Assembly: GCA_021805205.1 (NCBI GenBank)
Contig: JAJZFV010000028.1
Span: 18,728-82,727 of the forward strand
Source: Actinomycetes bacterium
Lineage (GTDB): Bacteria > Actinomycetota > Acidimicrobiia > Acidimicrobiales > Acidimicrobiaceae
DNA: 64,000 bases
Direction: 5' to 3'
Of this stretch, positions 25,557 to 34,430 are shown piece by piece. The notes beneath the pieces were generated by a model that saw only the letters and a program-made list of their open reading frames with translations, was not told the origin of the DNA and made no database searches. The first letter of the stretch is position 1. Each line of letters opens with the position of its first letter. Both the position numbers and the translations under genes were made by a program.

Positions 25557-25748
25557 CTGAAGGATAACCGCTTCGAATCTCGAGCTATTGTATCGAAGCT
25601 AGTGCGATAGCAGACGACTGAGATTAGCCTGAGTGTTACCTGAAGACGATGTTGTGACCGAAAATGAAATATAGGGTAAAATTGTCTCACTCAAGAGTTT
25701 CGTAATTTGAGTTTCACTGGCAGAGTCGGTCTATCAAGTTGGGAATGA

Positions 25749-27923
25749 ATGTACAAAGTACTAAAGTACGCCGGGTTAGTACTGCTTTCGGCGCTACTTC
25801 TAGGACTGTCGCTTGCCTTGCTTATTCCAGCGGTTCGCAACGTCTCAATCATTAAGGAAAAGGGTACTTTTTCCTCTCCTATTGTCATGCGTCCGCTCTC
25901 GATACCTTCCAAGATATTTGATTCGCAGGGTAACCTCATTTATCTGGTTCAGAATGGTCAAAACCGAACCACGGTAACTTTGAATCAAGTCCCCCAGCTT
26001 GTAAAGTCAGCGGTTCTCGATGTAGAGGACCACACCTACTACCTTCACGGAGCGATAGACCTAAGGTCGATCGGTAGGGCGCTTGTAGCTGACTTTTCTG
26101 GCCAAGCCGGCCTCCAAGGTGGTTCCACCATCACCCAACAGCTAGTGAAGCAAGCGGTTCTTAACTCCTCTAGAACCCTATCGCGCAAGTTCTCAGAGGC
26201 GATAATATCGTTTCGTCTCCAAGGCGTAATGACGAAGGCGCAGATCTTCCAGCGCTACCTAAATACGATCTACTTCGGCGAAGGCGCTTATGGTATCGCA
26301 GCCGCGGCACAGACTTACTTTGGCGAGAACCTCAACCAACTTGATGTGGCTCAATCAGCTCTACTTGCAGCTTTGATTGAAAATCCGTCGGGATATGACC
26401 CCTTCTACTATCCGACCTATGCAATGCAAAGGCGAAATCTCGCGATCGAGCAGATGTTTCAGTACGGCACGATATCACGCGCTCAAGAGATAGCGGCAAA
26501 AAAAGAGCCGCTTCCGACCGTAAGTCATCGCCCTACCTTCAATTCGCCGTCTGCATTTGTAACGGAGGTAGTGAGTGAATTAGAGACTGAACCTCAGTTT
26601 TCGTTTTTGGGTTCGGACCCGACTCAGCGATATGCATCTCTTACTAACGGTGGTTATAGCATTCAAACCACGCTAAACCCGACCGATCAGGCCTATGCCG
26701 ACGCAGCGGTAAAGAAGATCGTACCAAACACGAATGGTAAGTACACAGCTGCCCTTGTGTCTACCGATCCTAAAACCGGCAACGTCTTGGCAATGGTAAG
26801 TGGTAACCCCAACCCTGGTTCAGGAGGATTCAACGTCGCCACGGGGCGGGGAGGCACGGGGAGACAGCCCGGATCCTCCTTTAAGATCTTTACTTTAGCG
26901 TCGGCTTTAGAGTCCGGCTATTCCCCAACGGATATCATTGACGGCACGGGCCCCTGTACCTTTACTGTTCCAAATACTAAGCCGTTTCCCTACGTAGCTA
27001 GCAATGCCGAGCCAGGATATGGCTTGATGACTCTGACAGATGCAACTGCGAACTCTGTCAACTGTGCCTACATCCGTTTAGCCATCAAAGTTGGCCTTCA
27101 AAATGTAGTAGATACAGCCCATATCATGGGGGTAAAGTCTCCGCTGTTAGCAGTTCCATCGGTCGCCATCGGCTCCGAAGATGTGACCCCCCTCGAGATG
27201 GCGACCGCATATGGCGTCCTTGCATCTGGGGGATATCTACATCCAGCGCGCTTCATCACAAGTGTCATCGACTCAACCGGTAAGTACGTTTATAACCCTG
27301 TGGTATCGTCGCAACGAGTGCTTTCAAGTCGAATCGTTGCGGTCATGGACAGTGTTCTGCAGCAGGTTATAATTCGAGGTACTGGAACGGCTGCAGCCAT
27401 CGGACGCCCGGCAGCTGGAAAGACAGGGACGACCGACAACTTTACAGATGGATGGTTTGATGGTTATACTCCGCAGATGGTGACGACCGTCTGGATGGGA
27501 GATCCCGCCGGTGACGTACCGATGTACGATGTTGGTGGAATTCCAGTCTACGGCGGGACCTATCCCGCTCGAATTTGGCACAGCTATATGGCTAGTGCTC
27601 TCTCTGGTCAACCAGTTGAACAATTTCCAGCAGTATCTCCAAGTTGGATTCCTCCCTCCAAATTCATCGTTCCTATAGATTCACCCGGAGCCATAACATC
27701 GCCGACGACAACTACATCGACGAGTGCACCGACAACATCGACGACCGCCCCGACTACCTCCGCATCTCCAACTACCGCCCCGACTACCTCCGCATCTCCA
27801 ACTACCACGCCAGCGACGACGACATCTGGACAAACTACCTCGTCGACGCTTGCTCCATCGACGATTCCTTCTTCATCGACGAGTTCGTCAAGTTCGTCGA
27901 GTACTACAGCTGCAAGTGGTTGA
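25749..27923 (+). CDS. Class A penicillin-binding protein (transglycosylase/transpeptidase)
   Basis: A bifunctional peptidoglycan synthase. An N-terminal membrane anchor (6-28) is followed by the GT51 glycosyltransferase with catalytic E93 in 'EDHTYYLHGAIDLRSIGRA', GGSTITQQL and 'RYLNTIYFGEGAYGIAAAAQTYF'. The transpeptidase domain has SSFK with active serine S376, SVN (436-438) and KTGT (558-561). The last 90 residues are a Ser/Thr/Pro/Ala-rich tail encoded by short tandem repeats, a likely wall-spanning segment. Length 724. ATG start. It lies between the NifU-like gene and the zinc-ribbon gene on the same strand. Confidence 0.95.
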   Translation: MYKVLKYAGLVLLSALLLGLSLALLIPAVRNVSIIKEKGTFSSPIVMRPLSIPSKIFDSQGNLIYLVQNGQNRTTVTLNQVPQLVKSAVLDVEDHTYYLHGAIDLRSIGRALVADFSGQAGLQGGSTITQQLVKQAVLNSSRTLSRKFSEAIISFRLQGVMTKAQIFQRYLNTIYFGEGAYGIAAAAQTYFGENLNQLDVAQSALLAALIENPSGYDPFYYPTYAMQRRNLAIEQMFQYGTISRAQEIAAKKEPLPTVSHRPTFNSPSAFVTEVVSELETEPQFSFLGSDPTQRYASLTNGGYSIQTTLNPTDQAYADAAVKKIVPNTNGKYTAALVSTDPKTGNVLAMVSGNPNPGSGGFNVATGRGGTGRQPGSSFKIFTLASALESGYSPTDIIDGTGPCTFTVPNTKPFPYVASNAEPGYGLMTLTDATANSVNCAYIRLAIKVGLQNVVDTAHIMGVKSPLLAVPSVAIGSEDVTPLEMATAYGVLASGGYLHPARFITSVIDSTGKYVYNPVVSSQRVLSSRIVAVMDSVLQQVIIRGTGTAAAIGRPAAGKTGTTDNFTDGWFDGYTPQMVTTVWMGDPAGDVPMYDVGGIPVYGGTYPARIWHSYMASALSGQPVEQFPAVSPSWIPPSKFIVPIDSPGAITSPTTTTSTSAPTTSTTAPTTSASPTTAPTTSASPTTTPATTTSGQTTSSTLAPSTIPSSSTSSSSSSSTTAASG
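27751..27807 (+). repeat. 30-bp tandem repeat in the PBP tail
   Basis: Two almost identical 30-base units (27751-27780 and 27781-27807) encode TTSASPTTAP-like segments of the Thr/Pro tail. Such repeats can change copy number by slippage, altering tail length without breaking the frame. Confidence 0.75.
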
Positions 27924-27983
27924 TATCCCGTTATTGGTGGGATTTGGTTTTGAGTCGCAGTTTCCTTGCTAGATTGGGGTGCG

Positions 27984-28724
27984 ATGACTAATTCGAGTGG
28001 TGTGCAATTTAGTGAATCGGATCTAGAAAGTCTCATTCAGCTGCAAGCTTTAACGAGTCGAATTGTCAAAAACTCACTTAGGTTGTCGGCTGGCCCTCAG
28101 AGCGGCAACTATAGAGAGAAGGCTCTAGCCTACAAGCGGCTAAAGGGTCAATTAGATGCGGTTCAAAGCGAGATCGATGCATTGAAGGCAGATCAGCGTC
28201 AGGTTGAAGATGAGCTTGGACGCTTCAATAATGAGTTGGAGAAGTCGAAGAAGATGCTCTCCAACTCTTCGCAAAAGGAATACCGCTTCAATCCAAAACT
28301 GCAGCTACAGATCTCCGAACTTGATAGTAAAGTTACCGAGTACACCGAGGCTGAAATTGCAATTATCGACAAACTCGAAGTCCTTGAAGGAAGAAGCGCA
28401 TCCCTTGATGTTGAGGTAAAGAGTGCCTATCGTGAAGCGGCAAAGGCAAAAGGGGAGCTCGATAAGCTAAAGGCCGAAGTTGAACTCACCAACGCTGATC
28501 TCGAAACCGAGCTTCACTCGCTTCGCTCTTCGCTATCTCCGGTTGTAGTTGCAACCCTTAAGCGAGTGCCTGCAGAGATAATCGACAAAGTATCTCTGAT
28601 TGTTGAAGGAAGCTGTGGAGGTTGTCGCCTTAGGTTCTCTTCCTCTCTTGCGGAGAAGATACGGCGTTCCCCAGATAGCCCTAACTTCTGTGAGGAGTGC
28701 GGGCGAATCGTGGTTTTGGGCTGA
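27984..28724 (+). CDS. Coiled-coil protein with C-terminal C4 zinc ribbon
   Basis: A 246-residue protein: long coiled coil (about 45-180, Glu/Lys/Leu-rich) and a C-terminal C4-type zinc ribbon, 'CGGCRLRFSSSLAEKI...NFCEECGRIVVLG'. The family is conserved in actinobacteria next to rnpB, as here; its molecular role is not settled. I place the start at ATG 27984, because the frame upstream of it (to TTG 27966) adds only six residues and a weak GGGG site precedes the ATG. Its TGA stop lies inside the 3' end of the RNase P RNA gene on the other strand. Confidence 0.86.
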   Translation: MTNSSGVQFSESDLESLIQLQALTSRIVKNSLRLSAGPQSGNYREKALAYKRLKGQLDAVQSEIDALKADQRQVEDELGRFNNELEKSKKMLSNSSQKEYRFNPKLQLQISELDSKVTEYTEAEIAIIDKLEVLEGRSASLDVEVKSAYREAAKAKGELDKLKAEVELTNADLETELHSLRSSLSPVVVATLKRVPAEIIDKVSLIVEGSCGGCRLRFSSSLAEKIRRSPDSPNFCEECGRIVVLG

Positions 28725-29065
28725 GTTGGTCTATAGGCGAGGTTCTGTCTGGACCTAAGTCCGCGGTAGCCATCCATCTAAGCGATCCACCAGAGGTATA
28801 GTAACGATATTTTAGGTCGCTACCTAGACGGGCCGCCTGATACCCCTACATGATCTTGCTTCGAGTGGGGTTTACAAAGCCGCATTGATTGCTCATTGCG
28901 CTGGTGTGCTCTTAACACGCCTTTTCACCCTTACACCTTTCAGGTGCGGTATATTTTCTGTTGCACTTTCCGTCAGGTCGCCCTGCCTTCAGTAACGAAG
29001 CACTCTGCCCTATGAAGCCCCGACCTTCCTCAGAGGAAAATCCTCCGCGACTACCCGGCCAACTC
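28723..29065 (-). ncRNA. rnpB: RNase P RNA
   Basis: The catalytic RNA of RNase P, which matures tRNA 5' ends. Read on the minus strand it shows the conserved blocks GAGGAAGGTCGGGGCTTC (near 29030), AGGGTGAAAAGG (near 28925), TTAAGAGCACACCAG, and ACAGAACCTCGCC near the 3' end. The termini pair as helix P1: GAGTTGG at the 5' end (29065-29059) with CCAACTC at the 3' end (28729-28723). This gives about 343 nt, a normal size. The exact ends are inferred from P1 pairing. The 3' end overlaps the stop codon of the convergent zinc-ribbon gene. Confidence 0.93.
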
Positions 29066-29165
29066 AGCGATACTGATCTTATTAGGTATCTAAAGTTTTG
29101 AACCAATTTTTACGACGAAATATATATCACTTACAGTGGTTTTTCTGATTTAATTTGTATCAAGC

Positions 29166-29747
29166 GTGAGATCCGGGGCCAGCTTGCTAGCAAGTGAAGT
29201 ATTTACCGTCGTTTTGGAGGGTGCTCGAAAGGGTGATCGTGAAGATCTAGCAACCCTTTGGCGGTACTACAACCCTGCAATCGTAAGGTATCTTTCAATT
29301 TTTGTCGGCAGTGATTGCGACGATGTTGCATCTGAGGCTTGGATTGCGATCGCTCGTTCCCTCCCCTCATTCGCAGGTGATGAAGAGTCGTTTCGCCGCT
29401 TTTCAATCGTCGTTGCCAAGCGGAAGGCTATCGACTACAGCAGGGGAGCCATCGTTAGAGAGAGGCGCAAGGATCGCTTCTCAGTTGCATATGCGCGTGA
29501 GGAGGAGATAACGGTCCAAGAGGGTGGTACCGATAACTCGTCCGAGCTACTGAACCTTCTCAAAGTTCATTTACCTCCTGAAGTTGCTGAAGTTATCTTT
29601 TTGAGGTACGTACTAGAGTTCGCCGTCTCTGAGGTGGCTGAGATCGTCTCGCGCAGCCCCGAGGCGGTAAGAACGGCTTCGCATCGTGGACTTTCGCGCC
29701 TGCGCGATCGTTTACTTCGCGAGGATCTTGCCGATATTGGGATTTGA
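29166..29747 (+). CDS. ECF-like RNA polymerase sigma factor
   Basis: A 193-residue sigma-70 family factor with region 2 (about 25-95: 'LATLWRYYNPAIVRYLSIFVG', 'DVASEAWIAIARSLPSF', 'FSIVVAKRKAIDYSRG') and region 4 (about 130-185: 'LPPEVAEVIFLRYVLEFAVSEVAEIVSRSPEAVRTASHRGLSRLRDRL'). Such factors redirect RNA polymerase on a signal, usually freed from an anti-sigma factor. The next gene on the strand encodes a Thr-rich membrane protein that may be that partner. It starts at GTG 29166. The promoter is not assigned. Confidence 0.9.
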   Translation: MRSGASLLASEVFTVVLEGARKGDREDLATLWRYYNPAIVRYLSIFVGSDCDDVASEAWIAIARSLPSFAGDEESFRRFSIVVAKRKAIDYSRGAIVRERRKDRFSVAYAREEEITVQEGGTDNSSELLNLLKVHLPPEVAEVIFLRYVLEFAVSEVAEIVSRSPEAVRTASHRGLSRLRDRLLREDLADIGI

Positions 29748-29982
29748 TGGCTGGAGTTATTATGCAAAATCACCGATATCCCGCCTCAAGGGTAGTGCAA
29801 TTAGTTTCAGAGCGAATGAACGGAGCTTTTTCCGCCAACTCCACTACAGTTTCCTTCCTGCATTCCAAAACCTCAACGTCGCGGTTTTTGTGTACTTCTA
29901 TTTGGTATGGCAGAGAATGGGAAAGATATTTTGTTTTTTTTGAAAAAGATGTAACGCCTCTTCAAATGAGAACGTTTCTTTC

Positions 29983-30879
29983 ATGACTATGGAAAATTTC
30001 GGAGATCAACTAGAGAGTGAGTGGTTTCAATCGAATCCGACTGATGCTGATGGTTATGAAGGGTTCGAAGATTCGCCTGCCCAACCGCTTCACCAGCTCT
30101 TTAGTTCTCTCCGACATGAGATATCCGTTCCAGAGGGGTTGGTTCGTTCCGAACTCGTATCCCAGATGGAGGGTGAATTCCGAGCGATCGAAGATCGACC
30201 GGAAGTGGCTTTGAAAGGAAAGCGAATGATCATAAAGTTAATGACTTCAAAGGCGATCATCGGAGGAGCCGCAGCCGTTTTGGCAACAGGAACAGCCGCC
30301 GCCGCAGCGACTGGTTCGCTGCCCGGCCCAATTCAGCAAGCGATGTCTCTTACGGCTTCGGCGGTTGGAATTACGATTCCGGTAAGTAGTGCATCGTCTA
30401 CGCCCACAACAGTAGCGACAGCTCCAACCACGACAGTAGCTCCAACCACGACAGTAGCTCCAACCACGACAGTAGCTCCAACCACGACAGTAGCTCCAAC
30501 CACGACGGTAGCTCCAACGACCACAGTTGCCTCTGTGCCGTCAACAACCTTGCCGGCCACTACAACGACGGTTGCGGCGGCACCCCCAACCACCGCAGCG
30601 GGGACAACGGTGGTAACTCTTACAGGGCCGCTTGCTAATAAATGTTCGTCTACAAATACGACTACAGCTGGATCATCTACTAATGCGCGGAGTGGACCGG
30701 GTGTATCGGATTGCCAAACCGATGACCACCACGGAGATGGATCTGACGGATCGTCATCGTCGATAAGCGGTGACGGCTCTTCGAGCGGAGATGGTTCGGC
30801 ATCGGCGACGACATCTTCAGACTCCTCATCTACCTCGTCGACGGTTGCAAGCCAGGATGGCGGTGGATCTGACGATTAA
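29983..30879 (+). CDS. Thr/Pro/Ser-rich single-pass membrane protein, candidate sigma partner
   Basis: A 298-residue protein with no family I recognise. Residues 1-82 are soluble and acidic, resembling the cytoplasmic part of an anti-sigma factor, but no zinc HxxxCxxC motif is present. One hydrophobic segment (about 86-108, 'AIIGGAAAVLATGTAAAAATG') is followed by an APTTTV repeat region, then a Ser/Asp/Gly-rich acidic tail. The C-terminal part is probably outside the cell or in the wall. It follows the sigma factor by 235 bases on the same strand. Start at ATG 29983 (or 29989). Role as anti-sigma factor is inference. Confidence 0.7.
   Translation: MTMENFGDQLESEWFQSNPTDADGYEGFEDSPAQPLHQLFSSLRHEISVPEGLVRSELVSQMEGEFRAIEDRPEVALKGKRMIIKLMTSKAIIGGAAAVLATGTAAAAATGSLPGPIQQAMSLTASAVGITIPVSSASSTPTTVATAPTTTVAPTTTVAPTTTVAPTTTVAPTTTVAPTTTVASVPSTTLPATTTTVAAAPPTTAAGTTVVTLTGPLANKCSSTNTTTAGSSTNARSGPGVSDCQTDDHHGDGSDGSSSSISGDGSSSGDGSASATTSSDSSSTSSTVASQDGGGSDD
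30421..30528 (+). repeat. 18-bp tandem repeat encoding APTTTV
   Basis: Six consecutive 18-base units (GCTCCAACCACGACAGTA and close variants) run from 30421 to 30528, each coding Ala-Pro-Thr-Thr-Thr-Val. The first four are identical; the last two carry single to several base changes. The repeat keeps the frame, so copy-number change would only alter stalk length. Confidence 0.95.
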
Positions 30880-30923
30880 AGAAAGGAGCAATTGAGTCAA
30901 CATTTGGATCTTCCTAGCGTCTA

Positions 30924-30957
30924 AAGGTGGTGGATGAGTTAACTCATCCACCACCTT
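30924..30957. terminator. Bidirectional palindromic terminator
   Basis: A perfect 34-base palindrome with 17-base arms, AAGGTGGTGGATGAGTT and its complement, lies 44 bases after the Thr-rich protein gene and two bases from the purE stop. It can end transcription from both sides. There is no long T-run; TT and AA flank the stem. Confidence 0.85.
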
Positions 30958-30959
30958 GT

Positions 30960-31463
30960 CTATTGGTGACCTCTGTTCTGTTGATCCAGGAGTGCGGCGT
31001 CCTTTTCTAATGAGATTTGGCGGTTTTTATCTTGGTACTTCTCCAGTTTCGATGCTATGACCGAGTCGTTTACCGATAGTATCCGGGCTGCTAAAAGTGC
31101 GGCGTTAGTAGCATTGTCTATCGCTACAGTAGCAACCGGAATGCCCCGCGGCATCTGAACTATAGCTAGGAGTGAGTCGAGGCCGTCTAGATGCTTTAGG
31201 GAAACTGGCACGCCAATCACTGGAAGTGTGGTTGCGGCAGCGATCATTCCTGGAAGGTGAGCGGCTCCTCCTGCACCGGCAATGATCACTTTTACGCCGT
31301 TGCCGCGCGCTTCTTTGGCGAAGCTGAGCATCTCGAAGGGAGTGCGGTGAGCGGATAGAATTCGAAGTTCAGAGTTGACCGCTAGTTCTGTTAGAACGTC
31401 TCGCGCGGTAGACATTACGGGCAGATCCGAATCGGATCCCATGGCAATTACGACGTCGCTCAA
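30960..31463 (-). CDS. purE: N5-carboxyaminoimidazole ribonucleotide mutase PurE
   Basis: Converts N5-CAIR to CAIR in purine synthesis, acting after PurK. The class I signature is complete: '[14 protein letters not shown]', '[11 protein letters not shown]', '[18 protein letters not shown]' and 'LPVIGVPV'. Length 167. ATG start. It is separated from purK by a diguanylate cyclase gene on the other strand, so the usual purK-purE operon is split. The start region is shared with the divergent cyclase gene (78 bases). Confidence 0.96.
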   Translation of the reverse strand: MSDVVIAMGSDSDLPVMSTARDVLTELAVNSELRILSAHRTPFEMLSFAKEARGNGVKVIIAGAGGAAHLPGMIAAATTLPVIGVPVSLKHLDGLDSLLAIVQMPRGIPVATVAIDNATNAALLAARILSVNDSVIASKLEKYQDKNRQISLEKDAALLDQQNRGHQ

Positions 31464-31541
31464 TTTTTACTCTCCATTGGCTAAGGCAGATAGCTCTCAC
31501 TATAGGAGGATTAGCCGCCGCTAGTTATCAGACTTATTTGC

Positions 31542-33209
31542 GTGAGGTCATTTTGCGGAACTCAAATTGTGAAAGGCAATGCATTTTATTGGATGGATCT
31601 AAATAATTGCGCTTATTGGTCGATGATAGTGCGAAAGAGCTTCCTAAATCGCTACGGAGGGTGGTTAATCTCATTGAAGTCGCTTGGCGGTATACAGCTT
31701 CTATATGCGCGCATCCCTAGTGAACGGCGACGAGATGGTCGCCTTGGAAGCGTGCTTTTGCTGATTCAGAATCTAATTCTGCTCCTTGCTTCCCCATTGC
31801 TTCACTACCATGGCGCCAAGTACGCCCCTATTTTGACCGTAATAGCTATATTTTCTTCGATTGGCATTATTGGCCTGAAGGTACCTTGGGAGAAACTTGA
31901 CCATCGAGCCAATGCGATAATCTCCATTTCGCTCTTTGCCGAAGTAGCTTCGGTCAGCCCTCAGCTAAGGGGTAGCACTGCAATACTTCCAATACTGCTC
32001 TTGGCCGGCTTCTTCTACGCTGGTCTAGTTCAGGATCCGCGATTATTAGCACTCAATAGCACCATTGCAATTTTGGCGATCCTTTTCTATTTGTCTACGG
32101 ACTCTTTTACGAATTGGGTTATTGTTGGCCCACTTACCACACTCGCTGGACTTGCTATCGCTGGAGCTTTGATCCACAACCGCATCGCCATAGAGAAAGA
32201 CAATCGTATAATGAGTTGGCAATTGGCTTCGATGAGCGAAGTAGGGTCAACTGCAATTGCCTTTGATACTTTGGCTTACGTCGCTTCGTCCTGTAACCAA
32301 TTTCTAAATGGCAGCGGTGGAGTGGCAGCTACTTGGTTGCTGGGTCAGCAATCAACTGAAGTATTGGTGTCGACCTCATTCAACGGTACAGATTTAGCAA
32401 ATCTCGTGACTCCAGAGCTTGTAAATGGCGCTGGAAAAGAGTCAGGTTTTTATATCGCTGCTATGAGCAATGAGTATCTTTTTGTTGAGAATGCATCGCT
32501 GTCGAAACTTGACCGCAGGGCCCACGTTATCTTCAACTACTCAACCGTAATTTTTTTCCCCTTGCGTCTTAGTTCCTATCGCCTCGGAGCGGTAGCGGTC
32601 TATTGGAATAGGTGGACCCCTCGCCCTAGCGAAGAGGTGATTCTAGCGATAAAGGCGTTTCTCAACGAAGCATCTCGTATTATTGGGGCGCAGTTGGATC
32701 GTGAAGATTTGACAGAGCGTTTGGCGGTCGATGAATTGACAAAGCTTCAAAACCGTAGGAGCTTCTTTACCGCCCTGAATGCAATGGATACAGGGGACTC
32801 GGTGGTCTTTTTGGACCTAGATAACTTTAAGATGCTAAACGATACCCTTGGCCACTCCGAGGGTGACAGGGAGTTGAAAAGGCTAGGACAGGTTCTGAAA
32901 AAGATGAATCGCCCGGGTGACGTGGCTGCGCGTTACGGCGGTGAGGAGTTCGTACTGTTGCTAAAGAATTCGGATGAGTTGGATGCTCGGCTGAAGGTGG
33001 AGCAGATACGAGAAGCTTGGTCGAAGGTCGGCCGAGTAACGTTTTCGGCGGGAATCGCAACGATGGTTGAAGGATCGAACTCCGCAGCGGTCCTCATATG
33101 TGCCGATCGCGCCATGTATATGGCCAAGGCTAAAGGACGAAATCGAACTGAAACCGAGGGTCTATCTGAGTCGGAGTCCGATGGAGGTGGCGACTTCCTT
33201 AGTTTGTGA
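31542..33209 (+). CDS. Membrane diguanylate cyclase (GGDEF)
   Basis: Makes cyclic di-GMP from two GTP. The N-terminal part has about six membrane helices (65-225, MASE-like). A GAF-like sensor region follows (about 235-385). The GGDEF domain has GGEEF at 466-470, preceded by RPGD at 457-460, an RxxD inhibitory site five residues upstream, so the enzyme should be active and product-inhibited. Length 555 if GTG 31542 is the start; ATG 31593 or ATG 31623 are also possible and none has a good ribosome site. The gene overlaps purK by 11 bases at its 3' end. The signal is unknown. Confidence 0.92.
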   Translation: MRSFCGTQIVKGNAFYWMDLNNCAYWSMIVRKSFLNRYGGWLISLKSLGGIQLLYARIPSERRRDGRLGSVLLLIQNLILLLASPLLHYHGAKYAPILTVIAIFSSIGIIGLKVPWEKLDHRANAIISISLFAEVASVSPQLRGSTAILPILLLAGFFYAGLVQDPRLLALNSTIAILAILFYLSTDSFTNWVIVGPLTTLAGLAIAGALIHNRIAIEKDNRIMSWQLASMSEVGSTAIAFDTLAYVASSCNQFLNGSGGVAATWLLGQQSTEVLVSTSFNGTDLANLVTPELVNGAGKESGFYIAAMSNEYLFVENASLSKLDRRAHVIFNYSTVIFFPLRLSSYRLGAVAVYWNRWTPRPSEEVILAIKAFLNEASRIIGAQLDREDLTERLAVDELTKLQNRRSFFTALNAMDTGDSVVFLDLDNFKMLNDTLGHSEGDRELKRLGQVLKKMNRPGDVAARYGGEEFVLLLKNSDELDARLKVEQIREAWSKVGRVTFSAGIATMVEGSNSAAVLICADRAMYMAKAKGRNRTETEGLSESESDGGGDFLSL

Positions 33210-34329
33210 CTCCTAAAAAGAGATTACGAGCTCTCCGAGCCTCTTCGATGGTTTCCTTTGCGTTATCACCAACCGCAGTAATGTGTCCAATCTTACGACG
33301 GCTTCTATTTTCCTTGCCGTAGAGGTGTAAATGAACCCCTTCGACTTCGAGGGCCGCAATGCGCCCCGACTCTTGATCGAGTTCCCCTTCTACGCCAATC
33401 AAGTTGGCCATGGTAGCGGCTTTAAATTGCGGCGCAACGCTACCTATCGGAAGCGAGCAGACGGCGCGCACGTGATTTTCGAACTGCGACGTCACCATCG
33501 CCTCGATAGTGAGGTGGCCGCTGTTGTGAGGTCGGGGTGCTAGTTCGTTGACGATGACTTCTCCGTCTCTCGTCAAAAACATCTCAACAGCTAGGACTCC
33601 TACACTTCCGACGGCGTTTGCGACGGCCTCTGCAATCTGTTGTGCCCGCTGTGCAACGAAATTAGATACGTGGACCGGAAAGTAAACCTCGGAGCACATC
33701 TGCTGCTCTTGAAGGGTCTCTAGGAGAGGGTAACTCTTGATATTGCCCGCTTTGTCGCGAACCACGATAATCGATAGCTCCTTTTCAATCTCGACCATCT
33801 CCTCTACCACCACCTCAAAGTCGGCTGGTAGGTGCACTTGGAGTTGGTCTAGGTCGCTGTTGGAATTTACTTCAAATACTCCCCGGCCATCGTATCCACC
33901 GAAAGATGACTTGACTATAACCGGGAGTCCGATTCGGTTGATAGCTCTACGCAGTTGGGTGATGTTGGTAGCGATCTCAAATTTTGGAGCGGGAAGGCCT
34001 AAATCCAGCATCAACTTCCGGCAGGTGGCCTTGCGCGAAGAAAGCTCTAAGGTATCCGGAGAAGGAAATACCTTCGTGGCATAGCCACTTAAGGACCTAA
34101 GGATTTTGGCCTCGATGACTTCATGGTCGAACGTGACGAAGTCGCAGCCGTCGATGAATCTCTGTAGATTCGGGGCATCAAACGCGGGAACTGTAGTTGA
34201 CGAAGTCGCATAGCGCGGCGCAGCTGTATCTGACTGCGAAGCAAGGACGTCTACCTCAATGCCGAGTGAAATTGCCGCTTGAATCATCATCTGTGCAAGT
34301 TGGCCGCCACCAACTATTCCTAGTCGCAT
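33199..34329 (-). CDS. purK: N5-carboxyaminoimidazole ribonucleotide synthase PurK
   Basis: ATP-grasp enzyme that carboxylates AIR with bicarbonate to N5-CAIR, the substrate of PurE. 'MRLGIVGGGQLAQMMIQAA' is the nucleotide-fold N-terminus; 'PVIVKSSFGGYDGRGVFEV' is the ATP-grasp lysine loop; 'VEEMVEIEKELSIIVVRD' and 'VNELAPRPHNSGHLTIEA' carry metal and substrate contacts. Length 376. ATG start. Its 3' end overlaps the convergent cyclase gene by 11 bases. Confidence 0.96.
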   Translation of the reverse strand: MRLGIVGGGQLAQMMIQAAISLGIEVDVLASQSDTAAPRYATSSTTVPAFDAPNLQRFIDGCDFVTFDHEVIEAKILRSLSGYATKVFPSPDTLELSSRKATCRKLMLDLGLPAPKFEIATNITQLRRAINRIGLPVIVKSSFGGYDGRGVFEVNSNSDLDQLQVHLPADFEVVVEEMVEIEKELSIIVVRDKAGNIKSYPLLETLQEQQMCSEVYFPVHVSNFVAQRAQQIAEAVANAVGSVGVLAVEMFLTRDGEVIVNELAPRPHNSGHLTIEAMVTSQFENHVRAVCSLPIGSVAPQFKAATMANLIGVEGELDQESGRIAALEVEGVHLHLYGKENRSRRKIGHITAVGDNAKETIEEARRARNLFLGVTN

Positions 34330-34430
34330 CTAATCCCTACCTTTTGCAAAACAATCTAATGAATATCTAGGGGTGTTTAAGCGTAGGCGTAGCCTAGGCG
34401 GACGCCTGAAAAGCTATATAATCTACGATG

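Noticed and set aside
28727..29106. Open frames on the minus strand within rnpB
   Set aside because: They lie inside the RNase P RNA and read its conserved blocks as protein.
29744..29986. Open frame between the sigma factor and the Thr-rich protein
   Set aside because: It overlaps the sigma gene end and the next start in other frames, with no family resemblance.
30333..30593. Val/Gly-rich minus-strand frame over the APTTTV repeats
   Set aside because: A mirror of the tandem repeat on the other strand, without start signals.
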